From an uncultured Burkholderiales bacterium (lineage in GTDB: Bacteria; Pseudomonadota; Gammaproteobacteria; Burkholderiales; Burkholderiaceae_C), in the NCBI GenBank assembly GCA_903896615.1, contig CAITYM010000020.1, forward strand, positions 1-64,000: a stretch of 64,000 bases of DNA, written 5' to 3'. The notes beneath the pieces are model-generated. The model saw only the letters and a program-made list of their open reading frames with translations. It ran no database searches and was not told the DNA's origin. The position numbers and the translations under genes are program-made. Below are positions 27,519-36,106 of the stretch, piece by piece. Positions within the stretch are counted from its first letter, which is position 1; each line of letters begins with the position of its first letter.

Positions 27519-27839
27519 ATGGAATTATCATTAGAAAGTTTAGAGACCCCGGCTTTGACCAAGGCTCACTTAGCCGAAATGTTGTTCGAACAGATCGGCT
27601 TAAACAAACGAGAGTCTAAGGACATGATTGATGCCTTTTTTGATTTAATTTCTCAAAAATTGGTCGAAGGTGAGGATGTCAAGATCTCTGGGTTTGGTAA
27701 TTTCCAAATACGTACCAAGGCCCAAAGACCAGGAAGAAACCCTAGAACGGGAGAATCCATCCCTATTGAAGCCCGTCGAGTGGTTACTTTTCACGCAAGC
27801 TCTAAATTAAAACAACAAATTCAGGGCGAAGAAGCATAA
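27519..27839 (+). CDS. ihfA: Integration host factor alpha subunit
   Basis: 106 residues of the HU/IHF family. IHF bends DNA sharply at specific sites and is a heterodimer with IhfB. The arm sequence [20 protein letters not shown] with the intercalating proline is present, and the dimer core [13 protein letters not shown] is intact. A good ribosome-binding site (AGGAGC) precedes the ATG. The position after pheT is the standard location in proteobacteria. Confidence 0.97.
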   Translation: MELSLESLETPALTKAHLAEMLFEQIGLNKRESKDMIDAFFDLISQKLVEGEDVKISGFGNFQIRTKAQRPGRNPRTGESIPIEARRVVTFHASSKLKQQIQGEEA

Positions 27840-27893
27840 AAAGCTTACTAATTGTCCCAAGATCGTGTACCCTCTACCCTCTGTTCTTGAGCA

Positions 27894-28352
27894 ATGAATA
27901 CCATGGAGACATCCCTCCCAGTTATACCTTCAAAGCGCTACTTCACCATTGGTGAGGTTAGCGAGTTATGCGGTGTTAAACCACATGTGCTTCGCTATTG
28001 GGAGCAGGAATTTACGCAACTACGCCCAATGAAGCGCAGGGGAAACCGTCGTTACTATCAGCATCACGAAGTACTTTTGGTCCGTCGCATTAGAGATTTA
28101 CTCTATGACCAAGGATTCACTATAAGTGGTGCACGCAATAAACTACAAGAAATTGTCCAACTGGAAAGAGATAAAAAACGTGCAGGGGAGGTCTTGCTCG
28201 TTGGGGTCGAAGATTTGGAGGACAACTTGAGTATTGGTGACGTAGCTGGGGATGAGCCTTGGAGCCTCGCTGGTGTCCTAACCGATAAGCCTAGGCTACA
28301 GGCCTTGCGTCGCGAACTCTACGAAATTCGAGAATTACTCAGTGAACCATAG
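27894..28352 (+). CDS. MerR-family transcriptional regulator
   Basis: 152 residues. The N-terminal winged helix-turn-helix reads YFTIGEVSELCGVKPHVLRYWEQEF (about 15-40), followed by RPMKRRGNRRYYQHHEV, the MerR wing. A dimerisation helix follows (about 75-100). There are no metal-binding cysteines of the CueR or ZntR type in the tail, which is instead Asp/Glu/Leu-rich. This regulator regularly follows ihfA in betaproteobacteria; its targets are unknown. A second ATG nine bases downstream is an alternative start. Confidence 0.93.
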   Translation: MNTMETSLPVIPSKRYFTIGEVSELCGVKPHVLRYWEQEFTQLRPMKRRGNRRYYQHHEVLLVRRIRDLLYDQGFTISGARNKLQEIVQLERDKKRAGEVLLVGVEDLEDNLSIGDVAGDEPWSLAGVLTDKPRLQALRRELYEIRELLSEP

Positions 28353-28360
28353 CCTGTGTG

Positions 28361-28390
28361 TTAAGAATTTAAAACTAAGCGCGTTATAAT
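28361..28390 (+). promoter_or_regulatory. Promoter of tRNA-Pro
   Basis: A consensus TATAAT at 28385-28390 ends ten bases before the mature 5' end of the tRNA. TTAAGA at 28361-28366, with an 18-base spacer, is a 4-of-6 match to the -35 box. Confidence 0.75.
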
Positions 28391-28399
28391 GTACATCTT

Positions 28400-28476
28400 C
28401 GGCGTGTAGCGCAGCCTGGTAGCGCACTTGCATGGGGTGCAAGGGGTCGCGAGTTCGAATCCCGCCACGCCGACCA
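28400..28476 (+). tRNA. tRNA-Pro (anticodon GGG)
   Basis: A 77-base cloverleaf. The seven-bp acceptor stem CGGCGTG / CACGCCG carries discriminator A73 and an encoded CCA. The anticodon stem CTTGC / GCAAG encloses the loop ATGGGGT with anticodon GGG (28433-28437 region), and the T-loop is GTTCGAATCCC-type. It reads CCC (and CCU by wobble). Confidence 0.97.
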
Positions 28477-28485
28477 GTAGATATA

Positions 28486-28520
28486 AGGGCTAGCATTTGA
28501 GTAAGTGCTAGCCCTCTTTT
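28486..28520 (+). terminator. Rho-independent terminator after tRNA-Pro
   Basis: AGGGCTAGCA (28486-28495) and TGCTAGCCCT (28506-28515) form a perfect ten-bp stem with a ten-base loop, followed by CTTTTATTTTT. It starts ten bases after the tRNA. Confidence 0.92.
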
Positions 28521-28909
28521 ATTTTTGTCATCAAATACTGGCTCCTTACCATATAGGGGAGAGGCTTTTCTTGCAGAGCAAATAGTCATTTTTTAGACTT
28601 TAATCTATTCGGGTCATGTTGATCATAATTCAGGCCCTGAGTTCGTCTTCCCAAAAAGATGGACTCTAAATACTCCTTAACTTGAAGAATCAATGTCTCA
28701 AATGTTATTGATTGGAGAGTGAGGGTCAAAATATTTGATTATGACTGTCTAAAAAATATTTTTATTCTAAATATACTCACTTCACGTTCATCTTACGCTC
28801 ATCTGGTAGAGCAGTTCGTTTCGGTAGCGTAATACCTTTGAAGTACGTGTAGATGCTAATTTTGGTAATAAACTTGACTTTATCAAATTGAGTGTTGAGG
28901 TTGGCGGTT
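28521..28909. other. Non-coding stretch after tRNA-Pro
   Basis: About 390 bp without a supported gene. At about 28795-28815 the sequence GCTCATCTGGTAGAGCAG resembles a tRNA D-arm, but no acceptor or T-arm partner can be found nearby, so it may be a tRNA relic or chance. No repeat of the tRNA-Pro 3' end, which would mark an integrated element, is visible. Confidence 0.4.
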
Positions 28910-29197
28910 ATGACTGTGACAAACTTTACTTATGAAGACGATAAATTAGAAACCATTTGTATGTGGATACGTGCAAACGTAGATAAACAAATTGGTTGGT
29001 GTGAATTGTCCAAGATCAGTGATTTATCGCATACGAACTTAATTAGATTATTCAAAAAAATTAATACAACTCCAATGAGCTTTGTCAGACGAGTTAAAGA
29101 TGAAGAGCGTTTAAAGGAAATCGAAACGCAAGAGCTAAAAGAAGGTCGAAAAATAGAAAAACTTCTTCACTCTGAATTATTGAAAAAAATGCACTAA
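28910..29197 (+). CDS. Small AraC-type helix-turn-helix protein
   Basis: 95 residues from the ATG at 28910 (a TTG at 28892 is an alternative). Residues about 10-62 match the AraC/XylS DNA-binding region: LSKISDLSHTNLIRLFKKINTTPMSFVRRVK corresponds to the first HTH and linker. The second HTH is not recognisable, and the sensory domain is absent. The tail is charged and helical. It may be a truncated AraC regulator, or a stand-alone small DNA-binding protein of the kind often annotated as AraC-family. Neighbouring genes give no target. Confidence 0.7.
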   Translation: MTVTNFTYEDDKLETICMWIRANVDKQIGWCELSKISDLSHTNLIRLFKKINTTPMSFVRRVKDEERLKEIETQELKEGRKIEKLLHSELLKKMH

Positions 29198-29262
29198 AGG
29201 GCTTATCCTTAATCGGTCCAATCTACCTATTCAAATTGCATGCAAAGCAATTTTTAACTGAA

Positions 29263-30306
29263 TTAGATCTCAGCTTGAGTTATAGCTCCCACCGCCGAAA
29301 ACAAGTTCTTAATCATCTCTATAGAGATATTATTTCGAGTGATAAAGACAATTCGCGTTGAGTGATTTTCGCTTGGCCAACTATCAAGTTCAACTGGTTT
29401 ATGAAATATGTGTTGGACACCTTGGATGACCACTGGGCGACCCTGAACATTCAATATCCCTTTAACCCTTAGCAAGTCAGGACCCCTAAGGGTGGTCAAC
29501 AACTCCAAGGCTGACGAAAATGCTGGCCACGTAAAAGGTTCTTTAAAGGTGAGGGACAGAGTTTTTATGGAGATGTGTTTCTCTGAAAAGTCGCCTAGGT
29601 ACCGGTCTTGCTGATTGTCGTCTTGAAGTTCAACCAAATTGGTGAGAAATTTATTTGAGGTACTTTGGACTTTGTTTGAACTTAAACCAATGTTAATTAA
29701 ATCACTCGGCGCAATCTCACCATTAAGTACCCTAATAAAACTTGCCATTGGGTTAAGAGTTCTGAGCCTTTTTTCAAGACTTACTATTGAGCCTTCATCT
29801 GATAGATCGCATTTTGTTAGCAGCAATCGATCAGCCAATGCAATTTGTCGCACAGACTCAAGTTGTGTATCTAGCAAATTATTTGCGTTAACTGTGTCTA
29901 CCAACGTTACAACGCCATCGAGTCTGAATCTTGCCTCCAAGAGGGTGTCACTTGTCAGTGTCTGAATGATCGGTGCAGGATCAGCAAGTCCCGTCGTCTC
30001 TATGACCACCCGGTCAAAGTCAAAGACTTCTCCAACTTGACGCCTCGCAAATAAGTCGCGTAAGGTCTCTTGCATATCTGTTCGGACCGAGCAGCATATG
30101 CATCCATTGGCCAGCAAAGAAATATTCTCTGTTGATTGTGTGACCAGATCATGGTCTATCCCAATTTCACCAATTTCATTAATAATGACTGCGACCTTAT
30201 TCATCAATGGATGGCGAACCAATTTTGATAGTAAAGTCGTCTTGCCACTACCTAGAAACCCAGTTATGAGTGTGACAGGTAATTTACCAGCGAGTTGATC
30301 TCTCAT
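29263..30306 (-). CDS. CobW/COG0523-family GTPase
   Basis: 347 residues. A G3E P-loop GTPase and putative metal chaperone. The Walker A GFLGSGKTT (16-24), the metal-binding GCICC motif (68-72), the NEIGEIGIDHDLV switch region and the TKCD base-recognition motif are visible. The C-terminal about 90 residues form the CobW_C domain, with LRVKGILNVQGRPVVIQGVQHIFH. Such proteins deliver Zn or Co, or help metal enzymes. Adjacency to a Rieske oxygenase cluster is suggestive only. It shares its orientation with the LVIVD-repeat gene, 102 bp upstream. Confidence 0.94.
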   Translation of the reverse strand: MRDQLAGKLPVTLITGFLGSGKTTLLSKLVRHPLMNKVAVIINEIGEIGIDHDLVTQSTENISLLANGCICCSVRTDMQETLRDLFARRQVGEVFDFDRVVIETTGLADPAPIIQTLTSDTLLEARFRLDGVVTLVDTVNANNLLDTQLESVRQIALADRLLLTKCDLSDEGSIVSLEKRLRTLNPMASFIRVLNGEIAPSDLINIGLSSNKVQSTSNKFLTNLVELQDDNQQDRYLGDFSEKHISIKTLSLTFKEPFTWPAFSSALELLTTLRGPDLLRVKGILNVQGRPVVIQGVQHIFHKPVELDSWPSENHSTRIVFITRNNISIEMIKNLFSAVGAITQAEI

Positions 30307-30408
30307 TCGTTAACTTAAATCTTCCTTGAAAAGGGTTGACTCTAGGGGGTTAACCTAGAGGTAATTAGCAGAGGTCGTTCAATTCAAAGACTAAAATTAT
30401 GAAAACGG

Positions 30409-31656
30409 TTAGATCGTCATCTCTAAAATGTAGAGTCCCCCCGTAAAACGGTCTACGGTGTAAACGATTCGCCGGTCATCTACAAAAACATCGTTCAGTT
30501 GAATGGCTCCGGCTGGAGAGAGCTTGGGTGCTGCTGGTACGTAGTACGCTACTTCTTCGACTCTAAATGGATTAGACGTATCGAAAATCCGTACCCCTGC
30601 GTTAAAGAAAGTTCCGATGATGAGCGAGTCAGATACAAAGGAGCAGGGGCCTGGGAGGTTTTCGTGCAAATTATGCGCTCCGTAGCGTCCTCCCCTTTTG
30701 ACAAAAGCATCCAGTTCGGGTGTGGGAAATGTACCAATTGGAACTGGATTTTTTTCATCTCTTGAGTCTAAAACCCAAACTAATTTGGGCCAGTCGAGTC
30801 CACCGTCTTGTACACATTCATCGCTTACGATCCACAAATTCCTATCAAACAACGGTAAAACAGTATGTATAAATCCATTGAGTGGAGGGGAATGGTTCCA
30901 ATGGGATAGTACTTTGATATCGCTAGGCTGTGAAATATCAAGTACAAAACCGCCTCCATCAATATAGCCAACATAAGCTTTATCTGGATGGGACGGGAAT
31001 ACATTTGTGTTGTGAGCTCTAAAGCCCGTGTCCAGTATGCCTTTTAATCTCTTAGGTGGAGGCGCGCTGTCGCCCACCCTGGTGCCTGGATACCACCAAC
31101 GGCCCTTTTCTGTGGGTTTGGCTGGGTTGCGGACATCAAGAATTCTATAAAACTGGTCGTCCAAGGGATTTGTTGGCTCAAAATCCCCTGAGCCAGCAGA
31201 CATATGAATGGTCTCACCATCTACAAACCAAAGTGCGTGAACTCCGCGGGAGTGAGGACCGGAGCAATCAAAGTGAGATATCAATTTTGGTGTCTCAGGA
31301 ACGCTCACATCAAAAAGATCAACGCCTGCTGGTTTGATACCAACTTTGCTCGCTTGATATGCGACAGCTAACGTGTTGCCAACTACGTCTAGGGAGTTGG
31401 AGCGCAGACTCATATGGGGCAGATCCGTTTGGACAATCAATTTTGGATTTTTCGGATCCGTGACATCCACGCCTGAGAAGTTCTTAGGTGCTGATTCATG
31501 CGCCAGCCATAAAATTCTCCTCCCCTTTGGATCCATCTGCATGGAGATGCCCTCTCCTAACCCCCCGAACCCCCCTAACTCATGGTGAGCAAGGAGTTTC
31601 ATGTTTAAAGAAAGGGTTTGGTCAGCTTTAGAGGAGGGGGAGGAAATATTTAACAT
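30409..31656 (-). CDS. LVIVD-repeat beta-propeller protein
   Basis: 415 residues with repeated blades of the form VDVTDPKNPKLI, VDLFDVSVPETPKLI, LDVRNPAKPTEKG, LDISQPSDIKVL, LDSRDEKNPVPI and IFDTSNPFRVEEVA, typical of LVIVD-repeat propellers. No signal peptide is evident, so it is probably cytoplasmic. Family members occur next to aromatic or hydroxylating oxygenase genes in Burkholderiales, and function has not been assigned. It is divergent from the first Bug protein across 66 bp, suggesting a shared regulatory region with the oxygenase locus. Confidence 0.85.
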   Translation of the reverse strand: MLNISSPSSKADQTLSLNMKLLAHHELGGFGGLGEGISMQMDPKGRRILWLAHESAPKNFSGVDVTDPKNPKLIVQTDLPHMSLRSNSLDVVGNTLAVAYQASKVGIKPAGVDLFDVSVPETPKLISHFDCSGPHSRGVHALWFVDGETIHMSAGSGDFEPTNPLDDQFYRILDVRNPAKPTEKGRWWYPGTRVGDSAPPPKRLKGILDTGFRAHNTNVFPSHPDKAYVGYIDGGGFVLDISQPSDIKVLSHWNHSPPLNGFIHTVLPLFDRNLWIVSDECVQDGGLDWPKLVWVLDSRDEKNPVPIGTFPTPELDAFVKRGGRYGAHNLHENLPGPCSFVSDSLIIGTFFNAGVRIFDTSNPFRVEEVAYYVPAAPKLSPAGAIQLNDVFVDDRRIVYTVDRFTGGLYILEMTI

Positions 31657-31722
31657 CGTATTTATACCAAGTGTATGTTTTTGTATATCAGAGTATATTG
31701 CCAGACTTACTTGGGAGGACTA

Positions 31723-32733
31723 ATGAAAATCACTAATGTACTGAGAATTAATTTAGAAAACTTCAAATTCTCAAAAGCACTTTACAGTTTTGTGTTGTTT
31801 TTTTTGCTTGGAATTTGCGCCCATGCAGAGCAAGCTGTATTCCCTGCCAAGCCCATTAAATTCATAGTGACTTATCCGGCTGGAGGGAGTTCAGACCTTT
31901 TGGCAAGAATTCTCACTAGGAAATTGAACGAGCAATTTGGACAACCCATTATTGTTGATAACAAAAATGGTGCAGCTGGATCGATTGGGATGGACTATGC
32001 GGCTCACCAAGCCCCTGATGGTTACAGTTTTGTAATTGGAAACTTAGGGCCGGCTCTTGTTAATCCAATGTTGTCTAAATTAAGCTACAACATGGATCAA
32101 GACTTCATTCCGCTTTGTCTGATAGCTACTGGGCCCAATGTACTTGTGGTGAACGCAAGCTCGCCCTATAAATCCTTGGACGATTTATTGAATGCTGCAA
32201 GGGCTGCACCTGATAAAGTTAATTTTGGAAGCAGCGGAGCTGGTAGTATGTCCCACCTCAGTACTGAGATGATCATGGGCAAGACAAACGTAAAGTTAAC
32301 GCATGTACCTTATAAAGGAGGAGGCTTAGCCGTAAACGATCTTCTTGCTGGGCATATTGATTTTTTAATCTCGGATGCCTTGCCGGTCATGCAATTTATT
32401 AAAAGTGGGCAGCTTCGCCCGCTTGCCGTGACAAGTGCAAATAGGTTCTCTGCATTTCCTAATGTTCCGACTTTCAATGAGGTTGGGATTTCTGGATTGG
32501 TAGCTCTTAATTGGTGGGGAATTTATTTACCTGCAAAGACTCCGAAAAATATTGTAGATAAATATCTTAGTGCATTTACAAAGGTGATGGCTGATGAAGA
32601 TGTTAAGGCTCAGTTTGCAAGCTTAGGAGTTGATGCGGTCATGAGCACCCCGAAAGAATTTAAGAACTTCTTGGTTGGTGAGACAAGTAAATATTCCAAA
32701 TTAATCAAAGAAAATAACATTCGCAGTGAGTGA
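31723..32733 (+). CDS. Bug-type solute-binding protein 1
   Basis: 336 residues from the ATG at 31723, which has GGGAGGA four bases upstream. A TTT (tripartite tricarboxylate transporter) substrate-binding protein: after a signal peptide (hydrophobic to about residue 34) it shows FPAKPIKFIVTYPAGGSSDLL, the GAAGSIGMDYAAH loop, VPYKGGG and DLLAGHIDF, all hallmarks of the Bug family, which binds carboxylates in the periplasm. No TctA/TctB membrane partners are adjacent. It precedes the Rieske oxygenase genes by 324 bp, so the ligand may be the oxygenase substrate. Confidence 0.93.
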   Translation: MKITNVLRINLENFKFSKALYSFVLFFLLGICAHAEQAVFPAKPIKFIVTYPAGGSSDLLARILTRKLNEQFGQPIIVDNKNGAAGSIGMDYAAHQAPDGYSFVIGNLGPALVNPMLSKLSYNMDQDFIPLCLIATGPNVLVVNASSPYKSLDDLLNAARAAPDKVNFGSSGAGSMSHLSTEMIMGKTNVKLTHVPYKGGGLAVNDLLAGHIDFLISDALPVMQFIKSGQLRPLAVTSANRFSAFPNVPTFNEVGISGLVALNWWGIYLPAKTPKNIVDKYLSAFTKVMADEDVKAQFASLGVDAVMSTPKEFKNFLVGETSKYSKLIKENNIRSE

Positions 32734-33057
32734 TAGATAAAAGGTGTTAAAAACTTATTGTTGAGTTTAGATAAGCTCATTTTTAAATGTTAAATCCTTA
32801 AAATTGCCCCTTAATTGTTGGCCGGGCGTTGTCATAATGCAATTAAAGGGTAATCCATAGGATCTCGTCTTTTGAGTTAGTCTTAAGGACTAGAAGTTAA
32901 CATTAAACTCCTAAGCTTTATTAAGGTAGTACAACCCTAAACTATGCTTAGTAGAAATAATTGAGTTTTATTGTTATTTTTTGGTTAACTGATTGCTACT
33001 TGCGATTTAGAAAATCTATAGATGTATTCCTTAATGGTTTTAAACTGACGAAATAAA
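32734..33057. other. Non-coding gap before the oxygenase genes
   Basis: 324 bp with no gene. A weak TGAG/CTCA hairpin followed by TTTTTAAA lies near 32763-32787 and might end the solute-binding protein transcript. The remainder is AT-rich and should hold the oxygenase promoter, though no box is convincing. Confidence 0.4.
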
Positions 33058-34299
33058 ATGAATGTAAAAGAACATCAATTAAAGTGGCCTAAAGAGGGGT
33101 TTACAGCATCCCCGTATTGGATTTACTCTGATCCAGAGATTTACCTTGCTGAGCAAAAGAGAATTTTTCAAGGTAATACATGGAGTTATGTTGGACTAGA
33201 GGCAGAGGTTCCTAATCTGGGTGACTATAAGACTACGTTTATCGGAGATCAGTCTGTCGTATTAACGAGGGATGTTGATAATACTTTGCACTGTGTGGTC
33301 AATCGCTGTGCGCACCGTGGAAACATGATTTGTAAGGATGCCTTTGGAAATGGGAAAAAATTGCACTGCGTATATCACGCTTGGAATTACAACCTAAAGG
33401 GAGATCTTACTCATGCTGCATTCTCACAGGGCCTAAAAGGTGAGGGAGGATTACCCAAAGACTTCGATATGAAGGAGCATGGACTCATGAAACTACGTGT
33501 TCAAACAATATGTGGTTTAGTGTTCGCAACTTTTTCAGAATCTACACCTCCTTTGCTTGAGTGGCTAGGTGAGGTAGGGGACGGAATAAGGCGTGTGCTG
33601 CACAAACCGCTCAAGGTGCTTGGTTATGATACGCAGCGTATTCATGCAAATTGGAAGACTTATCACGAAAATCCACGCGACTCTTATCATGCAAATATCT
33701 TGCATACTTTTTATGGAACATTTGGTCTCTCACGCCAGTCACAAGAGTCCGGAATGGTTCTTGATCAAAGTGGACGGCATGTTTATTTTTATACAAAGGC
33801 AGGCACAGAGAAAAAATCAGAAGATTTCGAGAGCACTTCAAAAGACCTTCGCTCTAATAACGACAGACTAAAACTTGAAGACCCCAGTATTCTTAAGTGG
33901 CAAGATGAGTTCGGGGACGGTGTCAGTGTACAAATTTTGACTACCTATCCCTCTTTTGTACTGCACCAAATCGCGAACAGTCTAGCCACACGTCAACTAT
34001 TGCCAAAAGGACCTTTGCAATGTGATTTGGTCTGGACTTACTTTGGATTTGAAGATGATTCACCAGAGTTGACGCAATCAAGACTAAAGCAAGCAAACTT
34101 AGCCGGATCAGCTGGATTAATTTCTGTTGAAGATGCGGCCGTTTGCGAGATGATGCAACGCGCATTCGGGGATGGACAAACTGGGCAATCTTTCATTCAA
34201 ATGGGCGGTAAAGAATTGAACAGCGGTGGGAACTCCAAGCTCTCAGAGCGGGCAATACGAAATTTTTGGAATAACTACCGATTGGATATGGATCTGTAA
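33058..34299 (+). CDS. Aromatic ring-hydroxylating dioxygenase alpha subunit
   Basis: 413 residues. The Rieske [2Fe-2S] motif C-x-H-x17-C-x2-H is complete: Cys84, His86, Cys104 and His107. The mononuclear iron site appears as NWKTYHENPRDSYHANILH, with the bridging Asp208 and ligands His211 and His216. This makes it a Rieske non-haem iron oxygenase large subunit that hydroxylates an organic substrate, with electrons from a separate reductase. The substrate cannot be read from sequence. The stop overlaps the next start (TAATG), so it is coupled to the small subunit. No ferredoxin or reductase gene lies nearby. Confidence 0.95.
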   Translation: MNVKEHQLKWPKEGFTASPYWIYSDPEIYLAEQKRIFQGNTWSYVGLEAEVPNLGDYKTTFIGDQSVVLTRDVDNTLHCVVNRCAHRGNMICKDAFGNGKKLHCVYHAWNYNLKGDLTHAAFSQGLKGEGGLPKDFDMKEHGLMKLRVQTICGLVFATFSESTPPLLEWLGEVGDGIRRVLHKPLKVLGYDTQRIHANWKTYHENPRDSYHANILHTFYGTFGLSRQSQESGMVLDQSGRHVYFYTKAGTEKKSEDFESTSKDLRSNNDRLKLEDPSILKWQDEFGDGVSVQILTTYPSFVLHQIANSLATRQLLPKGPLQCDLVWTYFGFEDDSPELTQSRLKQANLAGSAGLISVEDAAVCEMMQRAFGDGQTGQSFIQMGGKELNSGGNSKLSERAIRNFWNNYRLDMDL

Positions 34300-34781
34300 T
34301 GAAATTAACTGATACCAAGACTCACAGAATAGCTGAGAATTTAATCTTTGAATGGGCTAGATCGATAGACGAAAACCGTGTAGAGGATATAGCTCAACTC
34401 TTGCAGACTGATGGGCAATACAAAGTTCAATCCAGGTTTAACCATGACCGTGGATTACCTATGGCAATTATTGATTGCAGAAGTGCAGCTCAATTACGAG
34501 ACCGTATTTTATCGATGCGAGTAGCCAATGTATACGAACCCCAGCATTACAGGCATATATTGTCGGGTGTTCAAGTTCTAAGTGAAGAAAACTCTGTGTT
34601 ACAGGTCCGATCAAATTACATGGTTGTTAGGACTATGGAGTTAGATGGAAATATGATGATCGTTTCTACGGGACAATGCAGAGATGAGATAGTCCTTGAT
34701 GGGGATTCTGCAAAATTCAAGAGTCGTCTTTATCTATATGATTCACGTGTAATTGAAACCCTACTAATTATTCCCATCTAA
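34299..34781 (+). CDS. Ring-hydroxylating dioxygenase beta subunit
   Basis: 160 residues of the NTF2/SnoaL-like fold used by small dioxygenase subunits: an N-terminal helix (AENLIFEWARSIDENRVEDIAQLL) and the later RHILSGVQVLSEENSVLQVRSNYMVVRT strands. It stabilises the alpha hexamer and has no catalytic metal. The start overlaps the alpha stop by one base and it ends 16 bp before the second solute-binding protein gene, so the three genes are one operon. Confidence 0.92.
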   Translation: MKLTDTKTHRIAENLIFEWARSIDENRVEDIAQLLQTDGQYKVQSRFNHDRGLPMAIIDCRSAAQLRDRILSMRVANVYEPQHYRHILSGVQVLSEENSVLQVRSNYMVVRTMELDGNMMIVSTGQCRDEIVLDGDSAKFKSRLYLYDSRVIETLLIIPI

Positions 34782-34797
34782 CGATACTTAACTGTAA

Positions 34798-35808
34798 ATG
34801 TCCCTACCCATTAATCAATCTAGACGAGATTTATTAGATAAAGTAATCAGTACCACTTTGTCAATTGGTTTATCTTCACACTCTAGTTATCTCATTGCTG
34901 AGTCCAAGATCCCTGCATGGCCAGTTAAGCCAATTCATATTATTGTTCCCAACCCCGCTGGCGGTACTGCTGACATATTGACTCGCTTAATAGCGGAGGG
35001 GTTAACGCAGAAACTAGGTCAACCCATCATAATTGAAAACAAACCCGGTGCGGCTGGAAATATTGGTGCAGAATATGTTTTTAATTCAGATCCTGATGGC
35101 TATACGCTGATGTCGGCGCCGCCTCCAGCGCTCGCCATTAATGTGAGTTTGTATCCAAAACTAGCTTACGACTCGGCCAAATTTACAGCAATTACAGAGC
35201 TTGCACATGTTCCTAACGCTTTAATTATCAATCCTTCGCTCCCGTTTGGTACTTTGAAAGAGTTTATTGCCTATGCGAAAGCCAATCCTAGCCGCTTAAC
35301 TTATGCTTCACAGGGTAACGGATCTACCTCACATTTAACAGCCGAACTCTTCAAGCAAAAAACCGGTATTGAACTCATTCACATTCCCTATAAAGGCGAC
35401 GCACCCGCAATTGCAGATTTATTAGCAGGGCATGTTGATTTGATGTTTGGTAATATGACTCAAGCTTCAAATTACATCAGTTCGGGTAAGTTAAAAGTGC
35501 TCGCAGTCACGAGTAGTAAAAGGTTGAAGGGTTTTCCAAGTATCCCAACTGTTCAAGAATCGATCCCAGGATTTGTTGTTGTTGCTTGGTTTGCGATGGT
35601 TGCTCCCCCGAAGACACCAACTTATATCGTTCAAACTCTCGCTAATTCAATTGGTGAGATTCTAAAATCGCCTGAAATAGTTCGAAGATACGCTGAAATT
35701 GATGCTCAACCGATTGGAAATTCACCCGCTGAGATGGCTTCATGGATGAAGGAGGAAACAGAGCGTTGGAGAGCGGTCATAAAGACTGGGGAGGTGAGAA
35801 TTGATTGA
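34798..35808 (+). CDS. Bug-type solute-binding protein 2
   Basis: 336 residues. The N-terminus has a twin-arginine-like SRRDLL and a hydrophobic segment, suggesting Tat export of a folded protein, unlike the first Bug protein, which carries an ordinary signal. It then shows WPVKPIHIIVPNPAGGTADILTR, the GAAGNIGAEYVF loop, IPYKGDAP and DLLAGHVDLMFG. It belongs to the TTT substrate-binding family. Being the third gene of the oxygenase operon, it probably captures the same or a related substrate. Confidence 0.93.
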   Translation: MSLPINQSRRDLLDKVISTTLSIGLSSHSSYLIAESKIPAWPVKPIHIIVPNPAGGTADILTRLIAEGLTQKLGQPIIIENKPGAAGNIGAEYVFNSDPDGYTLMSAPPPALAINVSLYPKLAYDSAKFTAITELAHVPNALIINPSLPFGTLKEFIAYAKANPSRLTYASQGNGSTSHLTAELFKQKTGIELIHIPYKGDAPAIADLLAGHVDLMFGNMTQASNYISSGKLKVLAVTSSKRLKGFPSIPTVQESIPGFVVVAWFAMVAPPKTPTYIVQTLANSIGEILKSPEIVRRYAEIDAQPIGNSPAEMASWMKEETERWRAVIKTGEVRID

Positions 35809-36106
35809 ATTTTTAAGTGGTACACCGGTCTATTAGTTAATACTAAGCTACAAAGTGGCATAGTAGAATATCTTTGATTCTTAATTAAAAAAAAGATTCA
35901 CTCTTAAAATATCTAGCAACCTTGATCTAAAGTCAGCAATTGATCTATATCAACCTATAACGACTGACATCGACTAATATTAATGTATATGAGGCTGTGA
36001 GCGGTTAATGTTCGTGTAATTTTAGATAACTATGGGCTTTTAAAAAGCTTGAATGAAATATCTTAAAACGTAGTCCCAAGAGTAGAATTTAGACTTAGGA
36101 TGCAAT

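Noticed and set aside
28400-28476. tRNA-Pro as attachment site of an integrated element
   Set aside because: No integrase gene or second copy of the tRNA 3' end was seen in the window.
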